Below are positions 1 to 11,935 of a stretch of 64,000 nucleotides of DNA, piece by piece. The translations under genes were made by a program, and so were the position numbers. The notes under the pieces are model-generated. The model was given only the letters and a program-made list of their open reading frames with translations. It had not been told where the DNA came from and did no database searches. Origin of the DNA: Torreya grandis (lineage: Eukaryota > Streptophyta > Pinopsida > Cupressales > Taxaceae); NCBI GenBank assembly GCA_037957365.1, contig JARHVA010008425.1, forward strand, positions 124,001-188,000, written 5' to 3'. Each line of letters opens with the position of its first letter. Positions within the stretch are counted from its first letter, which is position 1.

Positions 1-51
1 GACATTATCCTTCATAAGATGCACCTTTGTCATCAATGATAATGCTTAATA

Positions 52-602
52 TAAACCTACATAATACCTTATTTGGTAACTTGAAGGTAACTCCTATGAG
101 ATACCTTGAAGGGACCCTTAAAGGTATTATAAAGCCATTGAAATAGTGACTTCAAGGTGAAGAAAAATTCCACTCAGGTAACTATTGGGAGATGCATTAA
201 ACATCCCCTTGAAATTATGACCATTGACAATGCCTTTCGAGGTATCTCATAGGATATTCCTCCAAGGGAATTAAAATGCCCTTATAGTAACTTCACATAT
301 AACTTTAAGGTATCTCCTAGGAGATACTTTGATAGAAAAATTCACCCTTTGTGAATGTTTGAAAGGTATCTCTTAAGAGGTACCTTAAAGGTACATGTTG
401 ATGTGAATTTAGAACAACAATAAACTATAGGCTAGGCCTGGTAATTTTAGTCCATTACAAACCTCTCCTGAAATAAATATCTCTGAGCCACCCCTACTAA
501 GAATGGGTGAAGGCACTTCCCCAATTCTTATTTCACTTAATCTAGGTACATAAGACCTCACTCAGGGGCTCACTGAGACCATTTTATCTAAAATTGTGAT
601 AC
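52..602. repeat. F-left direct repeat with palindromes
   Basis: This block aligns in the same orientation with 58502-59052 over its whole length, with many substitutions and small indels. Both copies share the end block CTCACTCAG.GGCTCA.TGAGAC and then diverge just after AAAATT.TGATA. The block contains repeated imperfect palindromes of the form AAGGTATCTC...GAGATACCTT, for example at 307-330 and 363-386. The pair brackets the two halves of the decayed F gene. I found no convincing primer-binding site or polypurine tract beside either copy, so calling them LTRs of F is only a possibility. Confidence 0.75.
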
Positions 603-1182
603 TAACTAATTAAACCAATTAAATTTACCAACCCTTAATAGTTTTAGCACATATAAGATCAATATTCATTAATTGAAACAACTAGACTCATTTATAACAT
701 TATCACACTTTAGACTTATTTAATTACTACAAATAGATAAACTAAAATATCAAAAACATAGATAATGAAGAAGAAAGATAAAACACATTTGCACGATGAT
801 AGAGAAACTAAAATTTCAATAACATAGATGAGGAAGAATAAAGAATAAACACATTTACATGACAGTCAATCACTCGATTTCTTCCTATATGTTGATTAAA
901 ATTTAAATCCTTTGAAAGAGGGTTTTACACATAATTAAAGGACTTAGGGAAGGGGTTACCTCATCCTCCAAGTATAATTTTTTTTTATTACATCCAAATA
1001 ACTTTAACATAATTTCTAGTTCTATATAAAATTACATGTTATAATTTAGAGATTACATCAGTCATGCAACATGTCCATGTTGGAAAAGTATTTTGTTTCT
1101 TTTTTTTAAAGATGTAATAAGAGTAAAATAGCTTGAATAATCATTACATGAAAAATTATACAAAATAAGCCTTTGACTAAGG
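603..1182. other. AT-rich stretch without recognisable feature
   Basis: Between the F-left repeat and the first coding-like stretch of F the sequence is A/T-rich. I see no open frame, motif or repeat that can be assigned. Confidence 0.5.
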
Positions 1183-3248
1183 TTAAATTAGATCATGTTT
1201 GAAAATTCTTATGTTTATAATTGGAACTGATATGGTAACTAGAGCTAGGCTAGTGACTAGAATTATACTAGTAGTTACAGTATATGTGGTAACTAAAGTT
1301 ATAACTAGAGATGAAATGGTAGATTGAATTGAAGTTATGATTGGATCTATATTGAGAGGTGGATTTGAAGCACTTGTTGATTTTGGAGGGACTAAAATTA
1401 TTGGTGGTGTTGTAATTAGCACATTAGGTGGATTCTAAACTACAAAACTAGTAAGTGGTGTTGAAGCTCCCTTTTTCTTGGCCTCTTGATAATATTTGTA
1501 TCCTTAAGTATTTTGTGCATGTATTAAGATCATACTAAGAAGAGGAGGTATGATCACCTTATTTTTTTTTCTACTAGCCTTTAATGCTCAATCTTGGTAG
1601 CTTAGAAGCTTACTCAAAATAAATCCACTTAACTTATCTCCTTCCTTACTGAACTCAACTTCACTTCAATATCCTCTAAAGTCAATCATTGTAAACTTTG
1701 ATTGAAATTATTTGAATCTTATTGTATCATTTAATTAAAAACAACTCAAGCTAATAACTTCCCAATGTTATCTTGTACTCATATCAATTTTAACTCACCC
1801 AAAATTTGTACTCAATGCTTCTCTTTTTCAATGATATTTGTAACTAGAGCATCAATAATATTGACCCATTCTCAGGCATATTGAGTTATTATGACTCCTA
1901 GATTCATTACATTGGCTACCTTCAAGGGGGTCATCAAATTTAAATGGATTAATGACTTATTAGGATTATGAAAAACTAATAAATTCAATCTTTTTCCATC
2001 ATCATTGAAAATTTTAAATGATTTTTTCATTGTGGTTACATGTGGAGCCAATTGTGCTCTCAAATAATAAATGGTATCCAAATTATCATATAATCTTGAT
2101 GTTACTTTTTGTATATCTTGCTTATCCTAGAGGGAACATAGATTGATTTGTTCTGTTATCTAAGAGATTCTAACCCTTCTTCTAATTCTTTTATCATTTA
2201 CTATGTTCCATCATGAATGGATGAATGGCTAGTATTGCTTCAGTGTGAGTCTCCATGTAGGACTTAAGGTCCTCAATGTAGGGTGACTGAACCTTGTTTC
2301 TATCTTGTTTTTTGGAAAGGGAGTAAATCTCTTCTCTTTTTTCCATAATTAGGCCTTTCCCACTACTAACTTATATATTCCTCTTTCTTACCCTTTACAT
2401 TGACCTAGTTGATTTGTCAAAGAGTGAGTTCACAGTGGGAAGCTTGGCGATCTTCAAGTTTGGCCTCTTAGAAGTTGTCTCTCCTAAATCCTTGGACTAA
2501 TTTGGAAGAGTTATATTTAATAGATTTAGTGAATTTGCCTCTATTTGTGTGTCCTTTTAAGTCTTAGACTCATTGGTTGGCCTAGGCATTTAAGGCCAAA
2601 TTATCTTAGAAGAATCTACATTCCCTAGGTGTAAAATGGGATGCATAATGTAGACTAGCCTCTTCTTGAGAGCTCTCTTTGTTGCCACCACTATTGTGGT
2701 CTAGACTACTCCTGATGAGGGTATTGGTAAACTTAGATGAGTAGAATAAGCTAATAACTTGGTGATGGGTTAGCTAGTGGATGTGGAAATAGAGGTGGAG
2801 ACTAAAGTAGGAATGATTGTAGAAGTGGTTGGCATAATAAAAATAGGCCCAATAGGGAATGATAACACATGAGAAAATTTAAAAATAACTGGAAATGATA
2901 AAGAAGAAACAAATGATATTGACATAATAGGAGAAATGCCTAGGAAAGTAGTAAATAGAGCACCCTTATCTGATTGGTCATCATTAAGGGTGTCATTGAT
3001 TTCAATCATTGCAACCTTAGTACTTTAGCTTGTTGTATCTCCTCTTCATCCACATCATGGATTGGTTCACCTTTAATTGAAGGTGGTGCTTGTATAATTT
3101 TCATCTCTATGGATGGAGTCTAAGGCCTCTCTTCCCAAGTTTTTATCTTGTAACAAATTGTTTTCCTCTCACCCTAAGGATTAGTTACTTGTTGGGTAGG
3201 AGAGGGAATAGTTATACTGGAGGTTGTGGATGCTAAATTTGTTGTAGT
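1183..3248 (-). pseudogene. C-terminal half of decayed F accessory ORF
   Basis: The minus strand reads as a badly decayed coding region just left of element D. Going away from D it has a Thr/Ser/Pro-rich stretch near 3240-3100, an acidic patch (HDVDEEEIQQAKV, near 3040), more Ser/Thr-rich sequence (2770-3009), a charged stretch (near 2210-2330) and a helical stretch near 1870-2080. A low-complexity linker followed by charged helical sequence is the plan of the C-terminal half of the accessory ORF in the LTRs of G. The matching N-terminal half lies beyond D at 55384-57150, so D appears to have split one gene. Stops and frameshifts are frequent. The product is unrecognised; the join is inferred from order, strand and composition. 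Confidence 0.4.
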
Positions 3249-5137
3249 TGTTGACCAAATTTGACTTTAAGTCAAATTAGCTCAACCTATACATTTATAA
3301 ACTTTTTATAGGTTTTCACATGTCCTATAGGGGTTTCTTATTGGTCTAAATACCTTACCTATCCCTACTCCAGCCTTGGTTTAAGCCTATCTTCCTTATG
3401 TTAGTCTAGTCAACTAAAGTCAACCCTAATCAAATATGGTCAAAGGATATTTTTTTTGAGAATGTCCTAATTTGGTCATTTAGGTGTTTTAAATTGTTCC
3501 TAATTCATAAAATTTGTCCTTCACCAAGTTTCATATGTAAAAGGAGTATTTTAGTCATATTTCTAGCTCATTTAATGACTTGTATAGCTTGTCAAGGAAG
3601 AAAATTTACCACCAAAGGAGTTTTCAATGTGGAGGAGGTTAGAATATGTTAGGAGGTAGTTAGTGTCAGTCTAAGAAGTAGTTTCATGTATAAAGAGGAC
3701 ATTTCTCCTTGATTTTAGGTCCTTAATGGCACTTGTATAGACTTGGGAAGTTCATCTTCAACAAAAAACATGGTATAGTGTATCTTCAACTCCCTAAATT
3801 AATTTCCATGCTTGGTGTGCTAAAAAAAAGTCAAAAAAGTTCAATTTTTGTTTTTTTCTTCATCTTTGCCTTCACAACCCAAGAAGGGTCAACTTTGCAT
3901 GCTTGGTATGAGCCATACAGGGGGAGTTGGGAGAAATGCTCTTGGGGGTTGAAATTAATCTAAGTCAAATTCATTTTCCTAGAAATAATTTTCACTTTAA
4001 TGCCCCCATATTTATGAACCATCACTTAGACTCCAGGTAGTTTTTTATGCACTCACATCCATGAGGGGTCTCCTTTTGAGCTAGTTTTTAATTTTTTTTC
4101 TTTAATTTTATAAGATGGACTATTTTCATGTGTTTTTCAATCCCTCTCCATAGGATGTTTTTACATGGATAAAATAAGATGAATGACTAAAAATTGATCC
4201 AATACATGTGATGGATTATTTGTAGTCCATACCACTCAGATCCATCATTATACTTGACCCTATATAGTGATAAGGTAGTTTTATGATGGTAAATGATGAA
4301 GGTTGTTTCTTATGCAATCAAAAGGGAATCTATGCCACATGTGGAGGAGTTAAACAAATTTGAGGGACATTTGTCCTTAATTATCTTTAAATACATATCT
4401 CATACTAGATTCCATGTTGATGTAACTCCTTTTTTCTTGACAAGTGTCTTAATGACTCGTGAGATTCCCCTTCTCTCTTGCTTCTCACAATTTCTATAGA
4501 TTATACCCTTTTAGGCTATGGTAGGAATCTCTCCACCTAGTTATGGTGAATCCTTACCAAATTTTTGTCTTGAGATAATAAATATAGTTGTTTTTACCTC
4601 ATTCAAGATTTAACTAAGTGCATGTAATGGTTTTTTTTCTTGTGCAAGTGTAGCTTTCCTTACCTTCACATGTTATCCTTCTTAGTGCCTTGTGTAGTTT
4701 GAGATCTCTCTTTTGCAGGTCAACAAGAAGTGTCTAATGTGGATTGTAGTTGTAGTGAGTAGTTTATTAAATAGTGTTTCTAGAAGGCCTATTGTATAAG
4801 TCTTCCTATCTTAGGCTCTCTTCAAGACCCCATGCTTGAAACATTGATGTGGAAGAGAAAATTGTCATTGAATGAAGTGTATGTATAGGGTTCTTTTGGT
4901 TCCAAGTGCATGTTAAATGGTGTGAGTAGACAAAATAATTGGTGTATCACCTCCCCTAGAGTATATTTAATTTTATTTAATTTTAGTTTGATCAAAGTGG
5001 TACATCAAGGGGAACTAGTGCCAAATCTAGAGATCCACCTCAAAGTTGGGTCATCCAAAGCCTTAAGGTGGTTATGTTGTGACACTTGAATTAGGAAAGA
5101 ATTGTCATCTCCTCAATGGGTGAAAGTTCAAGTTATA
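3249..5137 (+). repeat. D 5' LTR (internally deleted)
   Basis: It aligns with 45841-46333 and then with 50465-50880 and 54370-55366. Against the 3' copy it lacks about 3.5 kb: near 4155 the sequence passes from the block matching 50860-50893 straight into the block matching 54366 onward, across a shared ATGG/TGG. This looks like a microhomology-mediated deletion in this copy, although an insertion in the other is not excluded. Short ORFs here (3733-3963, 4293-4499) have no counterpart constraint and I do not regard them as genes. Confidence 0.75.
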
Positions 5138-5145
5138 ATAGTTTT

Positions 5146-5163
5146 TGGCACACCTAGTGGGAC
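5146..5163 (+). promoter_or_regulatory. Putative primer-binding site of D
   Basis: A few bases after the end of the D 5' LTR stands TGGCACACCTAGTGGGAC. It begins with TGG as a tRNA-primed site should and partly resembles the lysine-tRNA type site (TGGCGCCC...GTGGGGC). The match is degenerate, so the tRNA is not assigned with confidence. Confidence 0.4.
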
Positions 5164-5201
5164 TATATAGTCCATTCTTTGAGGAGTTTTGGTGTTCTCA
5201 A

Positions 5202-5206
5202 GATAT
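5202..5206. repeat. Left target-site duplication of E (GATAT)
   Basis: GATAT abuts the TG end of E on the left; GATAC at 43343-43347 abuts its CA end on the right. The copies differ by one transition. Confidence 0.75.
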
Positions 5207-5920
5207 TGATGGGTGTCATCAATACCCTTCATTTAATTATGTCAATACAGGTTGGTGTTTAAAGGTTGTATGCAAAAGGAGAAAGAGATATTTGTAAAAC
5301 AGTTCCTTCTAACACACTCCACACTTTGTAAAAATTGAAAATCACACTTATAGAAAGTAAATCACACTTGCATAATTTAAAGCATACATGAAATTAAATT
5401 GCTAAATTAAAAATAAATAACAAACACATAAAACACCTGTAGGTTTACAAAAAACTATATAAAAAAATATTTAATGTAATAAGGAAATAAAATAAGAATT
5501 TATGTCAGAATGATAATTATAGAATAAAATAAAATAAAATAAAAATACATTAATCCATCTTCTTTGGAATGAGTGGCTAGCTCATTCCTTAGAAGAGGAT
5601 TTATTCAGAACACAAGTTTCAGATAGACTACTCTTATTAATGGAAAGAAAAATGTATTGATTGATTGATTAAATGAATGAATATACACTCAGGTGTGGAA
5701 GGTTGTATTTATAATTTCATGCTTCCAACCAACACCTTATTTAAGCGCAACAACCTAGATACTCTATCTTATCTCAATCTTCATAAAATATCGAGAGATA
5801 TTTATTCCAATAATAAAATATATTACAACATAATCTCGATCTCCACCAAATATGAAGAAAGATATTTATTAGAATAAAATTACATAAACATATATTCAAA
5901 TACAATCTATTATAGAAAAT

Positions 5921-5921
5921 C

Positions 5922-5965
<44 letters not shown>
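5921..5965. repeat. (AT)n microsatellite
   Basis: Nearly uninterrupted TA dinucleotides, broken by one CAT. The equivalent place in the other LTR (about 42733-42761) has only a few TA units, so the expansion happened after E inserted. Confidence 0.9.
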
Positions 5966-5968
<3 letters not shown>

Positions 5969-6035
5969 GGATTATAAATGGAAAGCATTATTCATGATGT
6001 TGGAGCATTAGAATTTTTTTAAAAAACTTCCCAAA

Positions 6036-6240
6036 CAAGTATGTAGCAATTTTGTTGAAGTTTGTAGCAATTTTATTGAAATCCATAGCAATTTACTGAA
6101 ATCCATAGCCAGTTTGATGAAATTTATAGTAATCATGGTGAAATCTATAGTTGGTATGTTGTAATTGTAGATGTTATCATAAGCCTATTGTAAGCTAGAG
6201 TTGTGTAATTTTGTAGCAAGCTCGTAGGAGTCCATATCTT
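6036..6240. repeat. 22-bp imperfect tandem repeats in E LTR
   Basis: About six diverged copies of a unit close to GTAGCAATTTATTGAAATCC follow one another. The same array stands at about 42833-43030 in the other LTR. Confidence 0.7.
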
Positions 6241-6536
6241 GACCAAAATATTAGATCTTGCTTCAAAATTATGATTGAATGGTTACTTCTTCATACTTTG
6301 AATAATTTTCAGCTTAGTATGAACTATATATGCACTTATTGACATTTTTTTTCCAATAATTATTAGAAATATCTAACCAATAGATAACAAGGAATTCTAA
6401 AGACATAACCATGATATATACTTACTATCTCATTCTAAATAAACTATAATTTTAGAAACTACATTTAGATCCACTTCTAATGCAAGAAAAGGGATGTTAT
6501 TTTATGAATATAATGAGCCATTTTATGGACTCATAA

Positions 6537-6550
6537 TCTCCCCCACACCC
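6537..6550 (-). promoter_or_regulatory. Polypurine tract of E
   Basis: On the minus strand this reads GGGTGTGGGGGAGA and directly precedes the start of the E 3' LTR. That is the expected place of the plus-strand primer for reverse transcription and fixes the element's orientation. Confidence 0.8.
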
Positions 6551-6801
6551 AATCTCATGCATGTCCTCATGCATGCTACTGTTTAAAACATCATGGCACA
6601 TATGCATGGGTTAGACTTAGCTCCATAATTCAAATGGCTTTGCCAAATTGATTTCATTTTTACAAGTATAATGAAATTTATTTAGATAAAAGTGGCCAAT
6701 GGACATTTAAAGATATATTCTTATGTGGAGGGTTTCCTACTATCCCTATATTTTCTTTGATCCTTTTGAAATAGATTCTTGTGTGAAATTCTCATGTTGT
6801 T
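6551..6801 (-). other. Left remnant of E interior
   Basis: Non-coding sequence between the E polypurine tract and the G insertion. It continues at 38464 on the other side of G. No ORF or motif seen. Confidence 0.6.
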
Positions 6802-6806
6802 CTCTT
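6802..6806. repeat. Left target-site duplication of G (CTCTT)
   Basis: CTCTT precedes TGTTGGG; TTCTT at 38459-38463 follows ...AACAACA. Four of five bases match, the difference being one transition. Confidence 0.6.
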
Positions 6807-6818
6807 TGTTGGGTGAAT

Positions 6819-6848
6819 ATTTTGTCGCCAACTAACTGATGACAAAAT
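6819..6848 (-). promoter_or_regulatory. Conserved hairpin near LTR end
   Basis: ATTTTGTC and GACAAAAT form a perfect 8-bp stem around a 14-nt loop. The sequence is present in all four copies of this LTR end (also after 18679, 30626 and 32833). It would lie at the end of U5 in the genomic RNA, next to the primer-binding site. Confidence 0.7.
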
Positions 6849-6965
6849 GGGTATATCAACCACAGCATAGGGAGATTTACACCACAAAAAGTATGGGTTT
6901 ACCAGATCTAGACGAAGTAAATATCTCCTCTCATCAAGGGGAGGTTCCCTATAGATACTCACGTG

Positions 6966-6982
6966 CTATATACATATATATA
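6966..6982 (-). promoter_or_regulatory. Likely TATA box of G
   Basis: The minus strand reads TATATATGTATATAG about 160 bp before the 3' end of the LTR, followed by CACGTG in this copy. Placement close to the LTR end leaves a short R-U5, as is usual. The TATA run is kept in the other LTRs; the CACGTG is not. Confidence 0.5.
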
Positions 6983-7022
6983 ATTAAGTAGAAAATAACA
7001 CATGGGGGTGGTATAATAGCAT

Positions 7023-7036
7023 CTACCTCTCTTTTT
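7023..7036 (-). promoter_or_regulatory. Purine-rich tract inside LTR (alternative polypurine tract)
   Basis: The minus strand reads AAAAAAGAGAGGTAGA just before TGCTATTATACC (TGTTGTTATACC in LTR2). It looks more like a plus-strand primer than the sequence at the 12360 boundary. It could be a second polypurine tract or could mark the true start of a short 216-bp LTR. Confidence 0.4.
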
Positions 7037-7750
7037 TCAGAGGGAAGTCCTGATCTATTGCTAACAACACTCCTCTTCTTTAAAGAATGATATTAAACAG
7101 AGAGCAAGAGATCACCTGAAGTAACAAAGTCCACAAGAATGCTCACGTAAGCATAAAGTATTTCATAGCTTCTTTCACCGATTCAGAACAAGTACAACCG
7201 TAGAGTAAAGTGAAGCACAAAGTCTTCACCTGAAACTACAAAAGATAACTGAATCTTAAAGATAAAAGCAGCACAAAGTCTATCTTCTACCTTTCAAAAA
7301 TGCCCTTAGATAATACTAACACACCCACTTTGCTTATTAAATTAGATAAACAAGATATTATCAGGAAAAAGGACTTAAGAACTGTTTCCTAAACAACACA
7401 GATAATCTCAACACAAAGTTTGAAATGAACCTGCTTCTCATTCATTTAATGAAATATGAGTTACAAAAATGAGCACAAAGTCTCAAAGATTGCTTCAATT
7501 TCAGCAGAGTATTTTCTATTAAGTTTTTTCCAAGATCACTTACAAATGAGGTCTCCACTATATATAGGGAGAAAATCATCAAAAAGAGAAAATAATAAAA
7601 TATACAAAATATCTGGGTCAAAGATGACTCATCTTTGACTTTTAGATATTTTCCAAACTTTTTACATGTAATTACATTTTTCAAAACTACATGCACTTTG
7701 CATAAAATAGAAGTGCATAAATATAGAAGAAGAAAGAAGGAGAGAGAGAT

Positions 7751-10700
7751 TCAGTTCAGGCCACCAGGTTTCTTCAGATGAGCATCATACATTGCGATAG
7801 ATGCCTAAATTCCTATGTTGTCTGGCACAACTACGTTCTTAGAGACAATTCTCGCTCTAATCAATGTGTCCTTCAATGTTGTGATGGCTTTAGCATGGCC
7901 AGTTAACCTAGATTTTATATTCTCCAAAGTTAATTGAGCATCTAGAATGCTGTCCACCGAAGACATTGAGAATGATTTTTCTTCAAAATATTTCTGAATC
8001 ATCTCCTTGAAACTTTGAATCATCTCTTCTATAGGAAGGAACTAATGGTCCTTAGAGGTCAAGTCGCATGGTAGCTCTTCTAATTTATTTAGCAGGCTCA
8101 GGTCACTCTTCTCACTAGCTTCCTTGAAAGCTTTAAGATCATCAATTAAGTCCTTGAGTACCTAGATTCTAAAGACCAGTGATTCCTTGATCTCAACATA
8201 CGAGTCCTTGTTGGAGATGACACCGATAGACATCAGGGTGCTCTTCTTGAGATTTTTAATTTCATTCCATCTGTTGAGATCTTTCTCCAAGCTGTCAATT
8301 TCTTGAGAGATAAGGGAGACAAAATCATCTACCTGTGATTTCACTTTCTTCATTTTACCTATCTTTTCTGCAACCTCTGACAACAAAGAAACTCCCTGAG
8401 TATGCATCCTTTCGATATAGTCCTCCAGGACTTTTCCCTTTAAATAAGTCTTTTCTGCCTTTTGAATGACTGAGTCATCCACTGAGAAGGCCTCTAGAGT
8501 TGCTGCTTTAGGAGGAAGAGTGAACCTTTTGATCACTGCCATCAACTGCTCTGCTTTGGCCTTGTAATAATCCTTCATCTCCTTTTCTCTATCAAATTTT
8601 TGGACCATAATGTCCATGGCAACTTGAAGATCGCTTTTCATACCTTCATGAGTAACTTTTCCAAGTTCAACATGAGAGATGGAATAGCTATTCATCTCGC
8701 AACCCTCAAGGGTTGCATCTTGTGGGGGCCTGGCCATTTCCAAAAAAATTTGCCCTTTTTTTTAAAACTAATTTGGAGAGGATTCTTGGCCTCTTCGGAG
8801 CCTTTGCTTTCACCGACACTATCTTGCCAAAGTCAAACTCATCTGGGGAGATGGCCATCTTCTTTCTTTTTAACGTGAAAGTAGACATCCAAGGTGGGAG
8901 AGAAGTACCTATTGTGGCAATGGTTGTCTCTGCTGGTGTTACCATAGCAACTTCCACACTGCTAGTGGTGACAGTAGTTGTAGTTGGAGTAACTGATGAG
9001 ACTGCACCAACTACTGATTCTGGCTCGGGTGTAGGGCTTGCTGGTGAGTTGAAGGAGATGATAGACTTGGAATGGATCCAAAAGAGCGAGGGGAACTTCT
9101 AGAAGGACCCTGAGGATCGCCAAATACAACTCTAGAAGGAGAAGCAACTCCAAAAGAGGGAATACTGATAGGAGAGATGGGAGAAGAGGGAACCATAAGA
9201 GACTGAGGGGGAGAAGGAGATAGGCTCTTGCTCAGCAGCGCTTGTTCCTGTGAGAGTGGAGACCCAACACTTGGTTGCCCTGACAACTGATTCTCTATTT
9301 CCATGGGCTGAGCTGCCTATGCCTGAGGGCTCTGTTCTTTGGTTCCTTTTGTCACCACTGCAGGCTCTTTAGTGGCCTTAGGTTTCTTGGATACAAAGAC
9401 AATCCTCAATTGTGAGACCCAGGAGAAGAAAGGATGTCACCTTTGTTTTTAGTCTTGTTCTCTACTTTCTTCTTCAATTCTGCCTGGTATTCAACCTCTG
9501 ATCCTATAATAAATTCCTTTAGGGTGATCCCTTTGGCTGCTAACCAATCATTGGTGTTAGCCAATATTGGTTCAAATATTTTCCTCATAGAAGTCAGCTC
9601 TTTTTTAGACCACTGAATTGGAGGGAGAGGGGAACTAGCAACTTTTTCTGCCAGATACCTACCATTTATGATGTTCCCATCATCAACTAGACCAGATGGG
9701 ATCTCTACAAGCCCAAGATATTCTATATGCTCCAGTGTTAAATGGCAATAGTCTATTTTCCTTATCTCTTCGACTATCCTCAGGGCCACCCAGATATCCT
9801 AAATTATGAGTTTGTGGGACTGAGTTTTCCTTTTGATCTTCTCCTTGACTCTCCTGTAGTCAAATTTCTCCCGTCTCTTGAATGGCTTGATAGTAACCAT
9901 CTGCATTTTTGTTTCCATGACCTTGGCTTTGGTTGATGTAGCAACTAAAACCTGCCAATCTGGATTAGAAACTTGAAACTGGGTCTCTTAAGTTCCATCT
10001 GTTTAGTATACATGATAGCCAGTTGTCAGCAAAGTTCTATTAGAACTAATTTGTTTGAAGGGAACCTAGGGAGCATATAGAGGTAGCCTTGGTAAAAACC
10101 AACCCAAAGATAGCATAAAGTGGGGAACTAGAGGAACATGCAGCCATAATCATTTACCACTGCCCAGGCCTCGTCTGATATTCTCTTTTGCTCAAACTGA
10201 GGATCGAAGAGACATAAGAACACGGCAAAGAACACATCATTTACTCATTTGAAATGACGTGTTGACCCCTAAAGCTTCAGCTAAGGATAATATGAGTAGA
10301 CTGGGGTGGTCTTTCTATTTCCTACTGTAGTTAATCTTGGGAAAGACCACATGGTAGTAGCTATGTAAATCAGGTATGAAGTCATGTAGAACTTGAAGGA
10401 AGTCTGTACCCTAGTTAACTATTCATGGAGAGCATTGCTGATTTTCTCTCCCAAAAAGATGGTTTGCTTGCCCTGGAGAATGATCTTAATGAATGGATAC
10501 ATCCATTCATGGAATTGTGAAGAAGATGGGAGACCCCGTACTATGCTGAGAAGGGTGATCAAGTCACCAACTTCCTTGACAAAATCACTCCTCAGAAAGT
10601 TCTTTGGCCATCTGGAGAGGCTGGTCCTGGGGGTATTCAGCCACTTATAGTTTATAACTTTCTTTGCCCTCTCAGGGTCTTTATCATACTCCTTATGCGC

Positions 10701-11156
10701 ATTCTCGAAGTTGATTTGGGTTACTTCAGTGGCTGGAGGGCACAAGAAAACTTTGTCAATGAAATTAGGGTCTAATCGAATTATCATGTTGCCGCTGACA
10801 TCTAAAATTGATTTGGTCTCTTTGTTGTAAAAATACGTGCATTGAAGGACAAACTCAGCATGATGTGTTACTACCGAGAAGGTGGCCACCAGGTGGATGT
10901 TGCTCTCAATGATCCTCTTTATTCCAGTGTTGGGATTTGTCACCTTTATTTGCAGTAAGAACTTAGCCATGTCCACGTGGCCGATCTCAGTGTCTCAAAT
11001 GTCATCAACATTTGAGGAGACTGATGTAGGCGGGAAGATGCCCTGGTATTTATATTTCATGCTTTTTGCCTTCTTAAGAGACGCTTTCATCATAGAGAAT
11101 AAGCCTGACTGGATGGGGGCAGATGTGTAGGAGTTCACTGAAGGTGCTGTATTCAT
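7751..11156 (-). pseudogene. LTR-embedded accessory ORF, copy 1
   Basis: This copy of the long LTR ORF starts at the ATG conserved in all three LTRs (11156) and ends at a TGA (7751-7753). It is 5 bp shorter than the other copies and has frame-breaking indels near 8750, where the frame of the coiled-coil part switches. In-frame stops include TAG at 10269-10271 (CAG in LTR2). At 10104-10106 it keeps TGG (Trp) where LTR2 has TGA and LTR3 has TAG. The readable parts match the other copies: N-terminal globular region (11156-9400), Pro/Ser-rich linker (9304-9011) and coiled coil (8743-7805). The product is unknown; see the copy in LTR2 for the layout. Confidence 0.7.
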
Positions 11157-11330
11157 GATCACAGATGAGAGGAAAGTGAATGAGAGAGGGAAAGCACAAT
11201 TTAAGTGATATTGGTTACTGAAGGTCACTTAAAAAGGCTAGGATGGAAGAAAGAACAGAAAATGAGGAGAAAGGGAAAGAAATGGACAACTCAAAATATT
11301 CTTGAGAGTTGAGAAAAATCGGAGGAAAAA

Positions 11331-11620
11331 AATGTAGGGGTGGCAAAAATCGTCGCCCATGCAGAAAGTTGGAAAAAGGGGGTAAGGGCGGTGAAAATTG
11401 CCGCCCTTGCAATTGGAAAGAAAACATGCAAGGGCGGAGATTTTTACCGCCCTTGCAAAAAGTTGGAAAAAGTAGGGGCAGCAAAAATTGCCGCCCTTGA
11501 TCGAAAGGTGAAAGACAAGTGCAGGGGTGGCAAAAATTGCCGCCCTTGCACGGAGCGTGGAAGATGCGGGGAAAGACGCGGGCAAGGACACGGGTAGCAA
11601 AATTTGCCACTCGCGTGAGG
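11331..11620. repeat. GC-rich palindrome cluster A with minisatellite, LTR1
   Basis: About five imperfect palindromes of the type GGGCGGCAA...TTGCCGCCC are spaced about 60 bp apart by AAAAGTTGGAAAAA-like spacers. They stand out against AT-rich flanks. At 11561-11594 a short minisatellite of GGGCAAGGACAC-like units follows. The cluster lies between the ORF start and the TATA-like site. Open frames running through it on both strands are a by-product of its composition. Confidence 0.8.
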
Positions 11621-11740
11621 TTCTAATGGAAGCCCACGGGCTGGAGAGAGGGAGGAGGAAAAATAAACAAAACAATATTTAACTAATGCTAAGCAAAAAT
11701 AAAAAGAAAACAAGAAATAAAAGCCAAAAACAAATCCTAC

Positions 11741-11872
11741 CTGAGAAACCGCACGTGCCACAAGTTGAATCCACCAAAACGCACTTTAGCTCATCAATTG
11801 GGTCACTTAGGAGCAAGAGGCAAGAGGAGAGGAGGAAGCAATGAAGAGAAAGGGGCTCAAATCAAATTATAT
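11741..11872 (-). promoter_or_regulatory. TATA-like site and possible splice donor upstream of LTR ORF
   Basis: On the minus strand CACCCCATATAAT (TATA-like core at 11866-11872) is followed about 125 nt later by CTCAG/GTAGG at 11741/11740. Both are kept in LTR2 (23814-23820) and LTR3 (37965-37971), the donor as TTAG/GTAGG in LTR2. This could be a separate promoter and leader intron for the accessory ORF. It is an inference from sequence alone. Confidence 0.35.
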
Positions 11873-11935
11873 GGGGTGAAAAACCCACCCCAACAACCCG
11901 CCATGTGTGGCCATAAATGCTATGCATAAAAATTG

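Larger units (their letters stand above)
5207..6536 (-). repeat. E 3' LTR
   Basis: It is homologous to 42004-43342 throughout. It starts with TGATGGGTGTCATCAATACC and ends with a damaged terminus (CTCATAA against CTCGTCA). It contains an (AT)n run at 5921-5965 much longer than in the other LTR and a cluster of about 22-bp imperfect repeats at about 6036-6240. Short ORFs such as 5677-5877 are not gene-like. Confidence 0.85.

Noticed and set aside
52..602. Repeats of F as its LTRs
   Set aside because: Not excluded, but no primer-binding site or polypurine tract is found beside either copy, so I do not call them LTRs.
1183..1422. Thr/Ile/Val-rich ORF resembling a membrane protein
   Set aside because: Low complexity, no defined hydrophobic helices bounded by charges, and it lies in the decayed F gene.
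5921..5965. AT-rich origin or promoter
   Set aside because: It is a plain dinucleotide repeat expanded in one LTR only.
8600..9102. Plus-strand ORFs opposite the accessory ORF (also 20626-21012, 36949-37182)
   Set aside because: They are antisense shadows of the conserved minus-strand frame and are not conserved in length between copies.
11238..11675. Open frames on both strands through the palindrome cluster, with Cys-Arg-Pro-Cys-like repeats
   Set aside because: They follow from GC-rich inverted repeats being open in several phases. The reading differs among LTR copies and has stops; no independent sign of a protein.
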